This document shows, piece by piece, positions 33,591 to 42,168 of a stretch of DNA of 64,000 nucleotides (positions are counted from its first letter, which is position 1; every line of letters starts with the position of its first letter). The position numbers were made by a program, and so were the translations under genes. The DNA comes from Streptomyces seoulensis (GTDB taxonomy: Bacteria > Actinomycetota > Actinomycetes > Streptomycetales > Streptomycetaceae), in contig CP054936.1 of the NCBI GenBank assembly GCA_013364255.1, positions 3,502,853 through 3,566,852 of the forward strand. The letters run 5' to 3'. Under the pieces are notes generated by a model. The model did no database searches. It saw nothing but the letters and a program-made list of their open reading frames with translations, and was not told the origin of the DNA.

Positions 33591-34136
33591 GTGACCTGTT
33601 ACGACCGACGCGATCTGGGCCTGCTGCTGCTCCGGCTGGGCACCGGCGGGGTGCTGGCCGCACACGGCGCGCAGAAACTGCTGGGCTGGTTCGGCGGGGC
33701 CGGTCTGGAGGGGACCGGCCGGTTCATGGAGTCCGTCGGCTACCGGCCGGGCCGGGCGAGCGCGATGGCGGCGGGGCTGGCGGAGGCGGGCGGCGGTCTG
33801 CTGCTGGCGCTCGGCCTGGCGACCCCGGCGGCGGGCGCGGCGGCGGCCGGCGCGATGGCGGGCGCCGCCGCGCTGCACGCCCCGAACGGCTTCTTCGCCC
33901 AGGAAGGCGGCTACGAGTACGCCGCCTCCCTGGGTCTGACCGCCGCCGGGCTCTCGGTGGCGGGACCGGGCCGGCTCTCCCTGGACCACGCGCTCGGGCA
34001 CGCGGTGAACCGGGGCTGGATGGTGCCGGCGGCGTTCGCGACGACGGCGGCGGCCACGGCGGCCGTCCTCGGCGCCCGCGTCCGGCAGCTGCGCCGAGAG
34101 AAGGAAGGACTCCAGGAACCCCTGTTCGAGGAGTAG
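33591..34136 (+). CDS. DoxX-family membrane protein
   Basis: The protein is 181 aa from GTG 33591, chosen for GGGAG five bases upstream. It has four hydrophobic helices. The start DLGLLLLRLGTGGVLAAHGAQKLLGWFGG is the DoxX/SURF4-like signature (LRLGxGxxFxxHGxxKLFGWFGG), followed by FMESVGYRPG and GLAEAGGGLLLALGLATP. DoxX members take part in membrane thiol/redox homeostasis in actinobacteria. The C-terminus RQLRREKEGLQEPLFEE is charged and cytosolic. Confidence 0.88.
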   Translation: MTCYDRRDLGLLLLRLGTGGVLAAHGAQKLLGWFGGAGLEGTGRFMESVGYRPGRASAMAAGLAEAGGGLLLALGLATPAAGAAAAGAMAGAAALHAPNGFFAQEGGYEYAASLGLTAAGLSVAGPGRLSLDHALGHAVNRGWMVPAAFATTAAATAAVLGARVRQLRREKEGLQEPLFEE

Positions 34137-34159
34137 CCGCTTCCCCGCTCCCCCTCCGC

Positions 34160-35422
34160 TCAGTGGGCGCCCTCCACCACCGCCTCCCCCGCCCCGGCCG
34201 CTTCCTGGGCGGCGGGAGCGGCCGTTCCCCGTGCGGGCCAGGGGATCCAGAGGGCGGTGAGGGTGACGATCAGCGCGGACGCGGCGACCGTGGCCATGCC
34301 GAGGGTGAGGCTGCCCGCGCCCGCGACGAAGCCGATCAGGGCGGGGCCGCCGAGCAGCCCCGTCGTGCCCATCGCGGCGACCAGCGCCAGCGCGTTCGGG
34401 CCGTGCTCGGCGGCGGCGACGTACACGCACGGCGTCACGGCCGCCGCGCCCAGCCCGACGCAGGCGAAGCCGAGCAGGGTGGGCACGAGGTGACCCGCCG
34501 CCAGGGCCAGCGCCAGGCCGACGCCGGCCACGGCGCTGCCGACCCGCACCACCCGTCCGTCGCCCCACCGGTCGCGCCAGCGGTCCGCCCGCAGCCGGGC
34601 CAGCAGCATCATCACGGAGACGACCGCGATGCCCAGCGGGGCGACGGTCGCGGAGGTCTTGACGACGTCCTTCATGTAGAGGGTGGACCAGTCGTTCATG
34701 GCGCCCTCGGTGATGGTGCCGAACGCCATCGCGCACCCCATGAGCAGGGTGGCGGCGGACGGCAGCACCGGCCGCTTGCGCCGCTTCGGCGTGTCCGCCT
34801 CGGCGGCGGGAGCGGGGTCCTGGTGCGTGAGCAGGCCGGGGCGCGCGTAGCCGAGCAGCAGGAGCAGCAGGACGGCGGCCACGGCGAAGTGGGCCGGCAC
34901 GGACGGGGTGAGGGCGGTGCTGGCGGAGGCCAGCAGCGCGGCGCCGAGCAGCCCGGCGCTGAAGGTGGCGTGCAGCTGGGACATGGCGGTGCGCCCGTAC
35001 GCCGTCTCCAGGGCGGCGCCCTGCGCGTTCATGGCGACGTTCAGACAGCCGACGGCGACGCCGTCGCAGCAGACGGCGAGCAGCGCGAGCGGATAGTTCG
35101 GCACCGCCGACAGCGCCGCGAGCACCGCCACCAGACACAGGGCGGACAGCAGGGCCAGGCGCCGGGCGCCGAGCCGGCGCATCAGGACGGCGACGAGCGG
35201 GAAGGACGCGGCCGCGCCCGCGCCGCACGCCATCAGCAGCAGGCCCACCTCGCCGGTGCCGAGGTCCAGCCGCGTCTTGAGCGCGGGCAGCCGGGCGATC
35301 CAGGTGGCGTACTGGAAGCCGAGGAAGCAGAACAGGGCCGCGATCGCCCACTTGGCGCGGCGGAACCCGGCGGGGTCGAGCGGGGCTGAGGGGTCTGGGG
35401 TGTCTGGGGTGTCGGTCAGCAT
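34160..35422 (-). CDS. MFS transporter closing a five-gene operon
   Basis: The protein is 420 aa with 12 hydrophobic segments; ATG 35422 overlaps the GNAT stop by 7 bp. The start AIAALFCFLGFQYATWIARLPALKTRLDLGTGEVGLLLMACGAG is typical of the MFS_1 'YbjJ/fucose-permease-like' group. The central linker KRRKRPVLPSAATL separates the two six-helix halves. GTITEGAMNDWSTLYMKDV is a family hallmark. As the last gene of the 39.6-34.2 kb unit it probably exports the pathway product (inference). Confidence 0.87.
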   Translation of the reverse strand: MLTDTPDTPDPSAPLDPAGFRRAKWAIAALFCFLGFQYATWIARLPALKTRLDLGTGEVGLLLMACGAGAAASFPLVAVLMRRLGARRLALLSALCLVAVLAALSAVPNYPLALLAVCCDGVAVGCLNVAMNAQGAALETAYGRTAMSQLHATFSAGLLGAALLASASTALTPSVPAHFAVAAVLLLLLLGYARPGLLTHQDPAPAAEADTPKRRKRPVLPSAATLLMGCAMAFGTITEGAMNDWSTLYMKDVVKTSATVAPLGIAVVSVMMLLARLRADRWRDRWGDGRVVRVGSAVAGVGLALALAAGHLVPTLLGFACVGLGAAAVTPCVYVAAAEHGPNALALVAAMGTTGLLGGPALIGFVAGAGSLTLGMATVAASALIVTLTALWIPWPARGTAAPAAQEAAGAGEAVVEGAH

Positions 35423-35940
35423 GCCGGGCGCCTTGTCTGGGAGGGGTGGGCGGCCGCCTCGGCCGTCATGTAGACCGCGTCGGCGCCGTAGCCGGCGGGC
35501 AGCGGGGTTCCGTGGTGGGCGCGGTAGCCGCGGGCGCGCCAGAAGGGCTCCTTGTCGCCGACCGCGACGAGCGAGACGGTCGTGAAGCCGCGCCGCCGGG
35601 CGGTGTCGGCCAGGTGTCCGGCCAGCAGGCCGCCCAGGCCCCTGCGGCGCAGCGGCCTGGCGATGACGAGGTCGTGCAGGTGGAGGTTGGTCGCGTGGTG
35701 CACGACGTGTTCGGGGCGGGTGAGGTCGGGGCAGCGGAAGGCGGGGTAGGGCAGGGCGAGGACGTAGCCGGCGGTCCGGCCGTCGAGGTCGAGGACGAAG
35801 CAGGTGCCGGCGGCGGCGCGGGTGCGCAGCAGTCGCTCGCCCTCGGCGAGGCCCAGGTCGGCGTACGCCTCGGCCTCCAGGGCGGCGACCGCCGGCCAGT
35901 CGGCCTCGCCGATGCCCCGGACGCGGGTGTGTTCTGCCAT
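35416..35940 (-). CDS. GNAT-family N-acetyltransferase
   Basis: The protein is 174 aa; its ATG follows the decarboxylase stop with a single base between (TGACATG). The acetyl-CoA-binding motif A is LHDLVIARPLRRRGLGGLLAGHLAD (R-x-x-G-x-G/A form RRRGLGG), after the strand CFVLDLDGRTAGYVLALP. C-terminal GFTTVSLVAVGDKEPFWRARGYRAH is GNAT motif B. It may acylate an amine generated by the adjacent decarboxylase, perhaps as tailoring or self-protection (inference). Confidence 0.87.
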   Translation of the reverse strand: MAEHTRVRGIGEADWPAVAALEAEAYADLGLAEGERLLRTRAAAGTCFVLDLDGRTAGYVLALPYPAFRCPDLTRPEHVVHHATNLHLHDLVIARPLRRRGLGGLLAGHLADTARRRGFTTVSLVAVGDKEPFWRARGYRAHHGTPLPAGYGADAVYMTAEAAAHPSQTRRPAC

Positions 35941-35941
35941 G

Positions 35942-37177
35942 TCAGTGCCGTTCGTCGAAGGCGGAGGCGGAAGCGGAGGCGGGGCCGGGGCCGGGGACGC
36001 AGAGGTGCGGCAGGGGGCGGATGCCGTTGAAGCCCTGGGTGGTGTAGCTGGCGGCGTAGGCGCCGGCGGACAGGATCCAGACCGGGTCGCCGGAGGCCAG
36101 GTCGCGCGGGACGCGCACCGGGTGGGTGCCGCCGCCGTAGGCGTCGTCGCTGTCGCAGGTGGGTCCGGCGACGACGGCGGGCAGATACGCCGGGTCGTCG
36201 GGGCCGTGCGGCGCGGGGTGGGTGGGGAAGACCAGGCGGTGGATGACCTGGTCCATCTCGTAGAGGCCGTTGAACTTGCCGCAGCTCAGGTAGAGCCAGT
36301 GGGCGTCCGCGCCGTCGGGCTGCCGGCGCCGGGTCAGCCGGTAGACGTGGGCGCGTACGGCGCCGTGGTCGGCGACCAGGTGGCGGCCGGGTTCCATGAC
36401 GAGGTCGAGCGGGTGCGCGGTGAGGGTGCGCAGGTGCTCCACGCCCTCGCGGACGATGGTGAGGATCTTGTCCAGGGGCGGGTCGAGGGGCTCGCCGTGC
36501 CGGTCGAGGTAGCCGAGCGCGGGCAGGCCGCCGCCGAGGTTGACGTGGTCGAGCGCGATGCCGAGCCCGTCGAGCCGTACCAGTACGCCGGCGATCAGGT
36601 CGACGGCCTGCTGCCAGCCCTCGCCGGTCATCTGCTGGGAGCCGACGTGCACGGACAGGCCGGCCGGGGTCAGTCCGGCGGCGCGGGCGGCGGTCAGGAC
36701 GCGCACGGCGTCGTCGGCCGAGCAGCCGAACTTGCGGTTCAGGCCCCACAGGGCGCCCTCGCCGCTGGTGGCCAGGCGGCAGAACACCCGGGCGCCGGGG
36801 GCGTGTTCGGCGATGGCCGCCACGTCCTGGAGGCTGTCGGTGGCGAAGGTGCGGATGCCGAGCCGGTGGGCCTCGGCGATGTCGGCGTCGGACTTGACGG
36901 TGTTGCCGTAGTGGACGCGGTCGGGGCCCGCCCCGGTGGCCAGGGCCTGGGCGATCTCGGCGGGGCCGGCCGCGTCGAAGCCGGCGCCCCGGGCGGCGAG
37001 GCGGTGCAGCACCTCGTCCACGGGACAGGCTTTGAGGGCGAAGCGGACGCGTACGCCGGGCAGTTCGGCGATCAGGCGGTCGTACTGGGCCTCGATGCCG
37101 GCGAGGTCGTAGACGAGCCGGTCGGCGGGGGCGGCGGTGAGCGCGGCGGTCAGGCGGGGGCTGGTCTGCACGGTCAT
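35942..37177 (-). CDS. Fold-type III PLP-dependent decarboxylase (ornithine/diaminopimelate decarboxylase family)
   Basis: The protein is 411 aa; ATG 37177 overlaps the upstream stop by 4 bp (ATGA). The PLP lysine is in VRFALKACPVDEVL (~49). Other fold-III landmarks are HVGSQ, the phosphate loop VNLGGGLPA, VMEPGRHLVADHG, and the C-terminal GPTCDSDDAYGG, whose Cys-Asp-Ser pattern is nearer ornithine decarboxylase (CDSxD) than LysA (CESGD). It should decarboxylate a basic or carrier-linked amino acid. C-terminal tail is a low-complexity PGPGPASASASAF stretch. Confidence 0.9.
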   Translation of the reverse strand: MTVQTSPRLTAALTAAPADRLVYDLAGIEAQYDRLIAELPGVRVRFALKACPVDEVLHRLAARGAGFDAAGPAEIAQALATGAGPDRVHYGNTVKSDADIAEAHRLGIRTFATDSLQDVAAIAEHAPGARVFCRLATSGEGALWGLNRKFGCSADDAVRVLTAARAAGLTPAGLSVHVGSQQMTGEGWQQAVDLIAGVLVRLDGLGIALDHVNLGGGLPALGYLDRHGEPLDPPLDKILTIVREGVEHLRTLTAHPLDLVMEPGRHLVADHGAVRAHVYRLTRRRQPDGADAHWLYLSCGKFNGLYEMDQVIHRLVFPTHPAPHGPDDPAYLPAVVAGPTCDSDDAYGGGTHPVRVPRDLASGDPVWILSAGAYAASYTTQGFNGIRPLPHLCVPGPGPASASASAFDERH

Positions 37178-38487
37178 CCGCTCCCCTGTCCGGGCGCGGT
37201 GTGCCGGGCCGCGTCGACGAGGGCCGGCCAGGCGTCGGCGAGGCGGGCGTAGTCCTCGATGTCGCGTTCGGCCTCGGCCAGCAGGCGCTCGCGCGCGGGG
37301 GCGAGGCGCTCGGCGAACTCCGCGTAGCGGCCGCCGAGTTTGCGGTAGGCGGTGTCGCAGCGGTCCAGGCGCCAGTGGTTGTCGGCGCGGTCCAGGCGGG
37401 CGCTCTCGCGCAGGAACTCGGCGACCCGTCCGGTGCGGACGCGCTGCCGGTCGTCCAGGAGCGCGGGGCCTTCGGCCGCGAGGCGGTCGTAGACGTGGTG
37501 CAGGTGGAGCATCGACAGCAGGAACTTCACGAACCGCAGCTGGTACGCCTGGAAGCCGGTGTCGGTACGGCGCTCGGGGGTGTGGAAGTTCTCGATGTGC
37601 CGGTTGTGCAGGATGCCGGGCAGGGTGGCGTCGTGCACGAGGTGGAGCAGGAAGTAGTCGCTGCCGATGGTGTCGGTGGCCGGGGAGAGCGGGAAGCGTT
37701 CGTAGACGTCGCGGTCGAAGGCGACGTTGCACATGTCCACCCGCATCGGGTCGACCAGGGCGAGGGTGGAGTCGTCGCCGGTGAAGGGGGCGGTGCCCGC
37801 TCCGGTGAAGGACTCCGCGACCAGGTCCCGGCGCTGCTCCTCGCTCCAGTGGCCGGGCGCCCACAGGCCGACGACGTCCTCGTAGACGGTCTCGTCCAGG
37901 TGGCGTATCTCCGCTATGTCGACGGAGAGTTCGCCGATGAAGGAGGCGCCGGCCAGGGACACCGGGCGGCCGGCGAGGGCCGGGTCGAGGTCGGTGCGGG
38001 TGACGGCGGGCGCGGCCTCGGCGGCGGGGCGGCCCAGCCAGGGCAGTTCGTGGTGGACGGGGAAGACCGGTTCGCCGTCGTGGAGCTGGTAGGCGCTGTC
38101 GGAGTCCCGGCGGTGCACCGAGCGGCAGCCGAGGGCGGCGGCCAGCAGGAAGGCGCGGTTGGTGCAGGCGCCGTAGGAGACGCCGGCCGGGAGCATCAGG
38201 TCGAGCAGGCGCTCCGGTTCGGGCGCGCCGGAGTGCTCGATCACCCGGCGCAGGAAGGCGCGCTGCGGTTCCTCGCCGAGGTGGTGCACGCTCACCCCCG
38301 GCGCGGGCGGCAGGGCGGCCAGGACGCGGGCGTGCTCGGCGCGGGTGGCCTCGTCGCAGGAGTCGAGGACCAGCAGGTCGACGGCGACGCCGAAGCGCTC
38401 GGCGGCGTGGGCGGCCTCCCCGTGCATCGCGGTGAGGGTGGCCGGGCAGGCCCGGTTGGTGGGCAGGCTCAGGCAGATCCGGTTCAC
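37174..38487 (-). CDS. DUF6271-like protein; possible GT-A-fold transferase
   Basis: The protein is 437 aa from GTG 38487, preceded by GGGGAGGGG and overlapping the dioxygenase stop by 4 bp (GTGA). It resembles actinobacterial proteins I know as DUF6271. The N-terminal half has a nucleotide-sugar-transferase look: RICLSLPTNRACPATLTAM, VDLLVLDSCDEAT, then CTNRAFLLAAALGCRSVHRRDSDS, where the DSDS follows a basic strand exactly where GT-A enzymes place DxD. Later segments (SDYFLLHLVHD, LPGILHNRHIENFHTPER, HHVYDRL) are His-rich. No enzyme is characterised to my knowledge. The transferase idea is inference. Confidence 0.75.
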   Translation of the reverse strand: MNRICLSLPTNRACPATLTAMHGEAAHAAERFGVAVDLLVLDSCDEATRAEHARVLAALPPAPGVSVHHLGEEPQRAFLRRVIEHSGAPEPERLLDLMLPAGVSYGACTNRAFLLAAALGCRSVHRRDSDSAYQLHDGEPVFPVHHELPWLGRPAAEAAPAVTRTDLDPALAGRPVSLAGASFIGELSVDIAEIRHLDETVYEDVVGLWAPGHWSEEQRRDLVAESFTGAGTAPFTGDDSTLALVDPMRVDMCNVAFDRDVYERFPLSPATDTIGSDYFLLHLVHDATLPGILHNRHIENFHTPERRTDTGFQAYQLRFVKFLLSMLHLHHVYDRLAAEGPALLDDRQRVRTGRVAEFLRESARLDRADNHWRLDRCDTAYRKLGGRYAEFAERLAPARERLLAEAERDIEDYARLADAWPALVDAARHTAPGQGSG

Positions 38488-39620
38488 CGCGCCCCTCCCC
38501 CGGTCTCTCCGGTCTCTCCGGTCTTCCCGGTCTCCCCGGCCTTGTCGGTCCCCTCGGCCTTGTCGGTCACCTCGGCCTTGTCGGTCACCTCGGTCTCCCC
38601 GGTCGTCCAGGAGTCCAGGCCGAGCAGTCTGCGTCCGAGGCCGGTGAGTTCGGCGGGGCCGTAGCGCAGGGCCTCGGGGCGGCGGGCGTCGCCGAGCAGG
38701 GTGCCGTTCCAGTCGGGGGTGGACAGGGTGCGCCAGGACTCCACGCGGGAGGTGCGCAGCGCGGTGTGCTCCTCCAGGGCGGGCATCATCGACAGGTACT
38801 GGACGGCGCGGACGCCGCTGTCGGAGACGTTGGGCGCCACGCCGTGCGCCAGCAGTCCGTTGAAGATGAGCAGGTCGCCGGCCTGGAGGTCGGGCCGCAC
38901 CACGGGGAACTCGGCGCGGTCGACGGCGGGGCGGATCGGGTCGCGGCCGGCCGGCTGGGCGGTGCGCCACTGGTCGAAGCGCCGGAACAGCTCCGGGTCG
39001 CACTGGAAGCCGCCGAGTTCGGGCTGCGTGTCGTTGAGGGCGAGGATGCCCTGGACGCGCTGCGGGGGCACGGTGAGGGTGCTGTCGACGTCCCAGTGCA
39101 GCTCGATGTCGAAGCCCTCGTCGGTGGGGTCGATCAGGGAGCGCGAACGGGTGTGCCGGTTGGGCGGGTTGAGGTTGAGCCGGTCGAGGGTGACCCACAG
39201 CTCCTCGCAGTCCCACACGTCGGCGAAGGCGCCGTGGACGCGCTCCGACTGGCGGCTGTTCCACAGCAGTTGGTGGTGGTACGCCTCGACGAAGCCGTAG
39301 ATGAACAGGTGCTGGTCGAGTTCGGAGCGGAACTCGGGCTCGGCGTACCAGGTGTCGGGGCGGTCGGGGTCCAGGCCCTGGAAGTCCCAGGTGAAGTCGA
39401 GGAGTTCCTTGGCCTCGCCGGGGGTGATGGCCTCGCGGACGACGACGTAGCCGTAGGTCTGCCAGAAGGCGAAGTCCGCCTCGGACAGCACCCGCAGCGG
39501 GCGGGTCTTCTCCAGGTCGCGCAGCGGGGTGGGGGCGAGGTAGGTCTCGCCGTCGGCGCTGAAGTAGGGGCGCTCGGAGGCCGCGCGGTGGAGGTAGGGG
39601 GTGGGGGTGGGCTGGTGCAT
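38484..39620 (-). CDS. Phytanoyl-CoA dioxygenase (PhyH)-family Fe(II)/2-oxoglutarate oxygenase, first gene of the operon
   Basis: The protein is 378 aa from ATG 39620. The iron-binding facial triad is visible: HWD in DIELHWDVDST (~192-202) and the distal His in LLIFNGLLAHGVAPN (~266-280), followed by the 2-oxoglutarate Arg in SDSGVRAVQYLSMMP. PhyH members hydroxylate unactivated carbons of amino acids or acyl intermediates. The last ~40 residues are a repetitive acidic/Thr tail (TGETEVTDKAEVTDKAEG and GETGKTGETGE) encoded by imperfect 18-bp repeats at ~38495-38610. A dre-like operator lies 41-56 bp upstream of the ATG. Confidence 0.9.
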   Translation of the reverse strand: MHQPTPTPYLHRAASERPYFSADGETYLAPTPLRDLEKTRPLRVLSEADFAFWQTYGYVVVREAITPGEAKELLDFTWDFQGLDPDRPDTWYAEPEFRSELDQHLFIYGFVEAYHHQLLWNSRQSERVHGAFADVWDCEELWVTLDRLNLNPPNRHTRSRSLIDPTDEGFDIELHWDVDSTLTVPPQRVQGILALNDTQPELGGFQCDPELFRRFDQWRTAQPAGRDPIRPAVDRAEFPVVRPDLQAGDLLIFNGLLAHGVAPNVSDSGVRAVQYLSMMPALEEHTALRTSRVESWRTLSTPDWNGTLLGDARRPEALRYGPAELTGLGRRLLGLDSWTTGETEVTDKAEVTDKAEGTDKAGETGKTGETGETGGGAR

Positions 39621-39660
39621 GCAATCACTCCGTGGTGATCGAACCGAGGTGCACCCCCAA

Positions 39661-39676
39661 GCTGGACTAGACCAAT
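39661..39676. promoter_or_regulatory. dre-like (DasR-type) operator upstream of the PhyH operon
   Basis: GCTGGACTAGACCAAT matches 13 of 16 positions of the DasR consensus ACTGGTCTAGACCACT. Its 12-bp core TGGACTAGACCA is identical to the core upstream of the dasR-like gene (44796-44807). It lies 41 bp before the PhyH ATG. Confidence 0.7.
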
Positions 39677-39759
39677 TTCGGAAGTCAACGGCTACCGGCC
39701 GGTACCGGCCCAAGCGCCGCCCAACTGCCGGTTTACTGCCGCCTCCCGGGCATGAAGAA

Positions 39760-39796
39760 GGCCGGCGCGGGGTCTGTGGAGGACCCCGCGCCGGCC
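39760..39796 (-). terminator. Terminator downstream of the hexosaminidase gene
   Basis: A perfect 15-bp stem (39760-39774 with 39782-39796) and a 7-nt loop lie 46 bp beyond the dasD-like stop codon. It separates that transcript from the PhyH operon on the same strand, so the latter needs its own promoter. Confidence 0.8.
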
Positions 39797-39841
39797 GGTT
39801 CGCGGCCGGGCGTCCCGGCCCGGCCGCGTCGGTCGCGCGGT

Positions 39842-41341
39842 TCAGCCGGCGACGACGGCCTCGGCGGCCGCCACGCCGCACACCCGGGCGGCGCCGTGCG
39901 TGGCGATGTGCGGCCCGCCGCGCGGCGCGGCCTGCGGTACGCCCATCTCGATCACCACGGTGTCCGGGCGGGCGGCGAGCAGCGCGTCCAGCGCCGCGCC
40001 CATCCAGGCGTGCCGGTGCTCGTCGCGGACCACCGCGACGATCCGGCGGCCCTCGGCCGCGGCCAGGGCGGCGGTGCCCGCGTCGGCGCCCGTGAAGGAG
40101 CCCGCGGCGCTGCCGGGCAGCAGCCGGCGCAGCTCGGCGGCGACGCCCCACGGGGTCTCGTCGCCGACGGCGATGTTGGCCTCGGGGTTGAACTGGGCCA
40201 CGAAGACCGGCTCGGTGACCGGTGCGGCGGCGCCGGCGCGGGTCACCCTGAGGGCGCGGCGGGCCGCGACCAGGCCGATCTCCGGTTCGGCCGCGATCTC
40301 GCCCGCGTCGCCGCGGGCTCGGGCGGTCCAGCGGGCCAGCTCGCGCACCCGGGCGGCCGCGTCGCTCAGCCGCTCCTCGGGCAGTTCGCCGGAGCGCACG
40401 GCGGCCACCAGCGCGTCGCGCAGGCCGAGCACGGTGGCCTCGTCGCACAGGCCGCCGCCCACGCAGATCGCGTCCGCGCCGGCCGCGATGGCCAGGACGA
40501 CGCCGTGCTCCAGGCCGTAGGTGCCGGAGATGGCGCGCATCTCCATGCCGTCGGTGACGATCAGGCCCTGGTAGCCCAGCTCCTCGCGCAGCAGTCCGGT
40601 GAGGATGCGGCGGGAGAGGGTGCCGGGGCGCTCGGCGTCGAGGGCGGGCACGAGGATGTGCGCGCTCATCACGGCCCGGGTGCCGGCGGCGATGGCGGCC
40701 CGGAAGGGGGGCAGCTCGCGCTCGTAGAGGGTGTCGGCGTCCACGTCGATGCGCGGGACGGCGTGGTGGGAGTCGACGTTGGTGTCGCCGTGGCCGGGGA
40801 AGTGCTTGGTGCAGGCGGCGACGCCGGTGGACTGGAGGCCCTCGACCCAGGCGGCGGTGTGCCGGGCGACCAGGTCGGTGGCGTTGCCGAAGGAGCGCAC
40901 GCCGATGACGGGGTTGTCCGGGTTGGCGTTGACGTCGGCGGACGGCGCCCAGTCGAAGTTGACGCCGCAGGCGGCCAGGCGCCGGCCCAGCTCGCGGGCC
41001 ACGCCCCGGGTCAGGTGCGGGTCGTCGACGGCGCCGAGGGCGTGGTTGCCGGGGAAGGAGGAGCCGGTGCGCACGTCGAGGCGGGTGACGTCGCCGCTCT
41101 CCTCGTCGATGGCGACCAGCAGGTCGTCCCGTTCGGCGCGCAGCTGCCCGGTGAGGGCGGTGACCTGCTCCTCGGTGACGACGTTGCGGCCGAACAGGGC
41201 CACGGAGGCGAGTCCCTCGCCCAGGCGGCGGCGCACCCAGTCCGGGGCGGTGGTGCCGTCGAAGCCCGGCTGGAGCACCGCGAGCGCGTCCCGGGTGAGG
41301 GTGTCCGGGCCAGTGGCGAGTGTGGTCATCGGCGGTGTCAT
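39842..41341 (-). CDS. dasD: GH3 beta-N-acetylhexosaminidase (DasD-like)
   Basis: The protein is 499 aa; ATG 41341 overlaps the permease stop by 4 bp (ATG 41329 is an alternative). It is a GH3 enzyme of the NagZ/hexosaminidase branch: GVNFDWAPSADVNANPDNPVIG, the KHFPGHGDTNVDSHH signature (~180-195) carrying the His/Asp general acid pair, and nucleophile Asp in LIVTDGMEMRAI. No signal peptide, so it acts in the cytoplasm on imported chitobiose or similar GlcNAc disaccharides. A ~150-residue C-terminal Rossmann-like domain follows. It is the last gene of the das-type operon. Confidence 0.88.
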   Translation of the reverse strand: MTPPMTTLATGPDTLTRDALAVLQPGFDGTTAPDWVRRRLGEGLASVALFGRNVVTEEQVTALTGQLRAERDDLLVAIDEESGDVTRLDVRTGSSFPGNHALGAVDDPHLTRGVARELGRRLAACGVNFDWAPSADVNANPDNPVIGVRSFGNATDLVARHTAAWVEGLQSTGVAACTKHFPGHGDTNVDSHHAVPRIDVDADTLYERELPPFRAAIAAGTRAVMSAHILVPALDAERPGTLSRRILTGLLREELGYQGLIVTDGMEMRAISGTYGLEHGVVLAIAAGADAICVGGGLCDEATVLGLRDALVAAVRSGELPEERLSDAAARVRELARWTARARGDAGEIAAEPEIGLVAARRALRVTRAGAAAPVTEPVFVAQFNPEANIAVGDETPWGVAAELRRLLPGSAAGSFTGADAGTAALAAAEGRRIVAVVRDEHRHAWMGAALDALLAARPDTVVIEMGVPQAAPRGGPHIATHGAARVCGVAAAEAVVAG

Positions 41342-42168
41342 CCCTTCACGGCGCCGTCGGTCAGACCGCTGACAGCCTTGCGTTGCAGGAAGATGAAGAG
41401 GATCAGGATGGGCAGCGCGAACAGGGACGAGGCGGCCATGGTGGCGCCCCAGTCGTCGCCGAAGGCGGTCTGGAACTGCGACAGCCACAGCGGCAGCGTC
41501 TGCTTCTCGATGTCCTTGTTGAGGATCAGGACGAGCGGGAACTCGTTCCAGGCGGTGATGAAGCCGAACAGCGAGGTGGCCATCAGACCGGGCGCGAGCA
41601 GCGGGAAGATCACCTTGACGAAGGCCTGGAAGCGGGTGCAGCCGTCGACCATGGCCGACTCCTCCAGCTCCTTGGGCACGGCGGCGACGTAGCCGCGCAG
41701 CGTCAGGATGGTCAGCGGGAGCACCATCATCGCGTAGAAGACGGTCAGCGGGACGAGGCTGTCGAGCATGTCGTTGTCGCGGACCAGCATGTAGATGGCG
41801 ATGATCATGACCTCCCAGGGGGCCATCTGCGCCAGCATGAAGGTCACGATGAGTCCGCGCCGGCCCTTGAACCGCATCCGGGCCAGGGCGAAGGCCGCGA
41901 ACAGGGCGATGACGAGCGAGAGAAGGACCGAACTGACGGTCACGATCACCGAGTTGGCGACCAGGGTCCAGAAGTGGTCGGCGTGGACCGCCTTCTTGAA
42001 GTGGTCGAGAGTGGCGTGGTACGGGAACCACACCGGGTCCTCGGTGATGATGTCGCCGGTCGGCTTGAAGGCCGTGGCGAACATCCAGTAGACGGGGAAC
42101 ACGAAGCCGACGAAGAGGACGACGGCGGTGGCGTTGGGCCAGATACGGCCGAAGGCGGAGCGCTTCAC
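41338..42168 (-). CDS. dasC: ABC sugar permease (DasC-like)
   Basis: The protein is 276 aa from GTG 42168, overlapping dasB by 4 bp. It is a CUT1-type permease with six hydrophobic segments; the EAA motif that contacts the shared ATPase (MsiK-type, not in this window) reads ELEESAMVDGCTRFQAFVKVIFPLLAPG. The N-terminal FPVYWMFATAFKPTGDI and C-terminal LPILILFIFLQRKAVSGLTDGAVKG are family-typical. It forms the membrane channel with DasB for chitobiose/GlcNAc oligomers. Confidence 0.9.
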   Translation of the reverse strand: MKRSAFGRIWPNATAVVLFVGFVFPVYWMFATAFKPTGDIITEDPVWFPYHATLDHFKKAVHADHFWTLVANSVIVTVSSVLLSLVIALFAAFALARMRFKGRRGLIVTFMLAQMAPWEVMIIAIYMLVRDNDMLDSLVPLTVFYAMMVLPLTILTLRGYVAAVPKELEESAMVDGCTRFQAFVKVIFPLLAPGLMATSLFGFITAWNEFPLVLILNKDIEKQTLPLWLSQFQTAFGDDWGATMAASSLFALPILILFIFLQRKAVSGLTDGAVKG

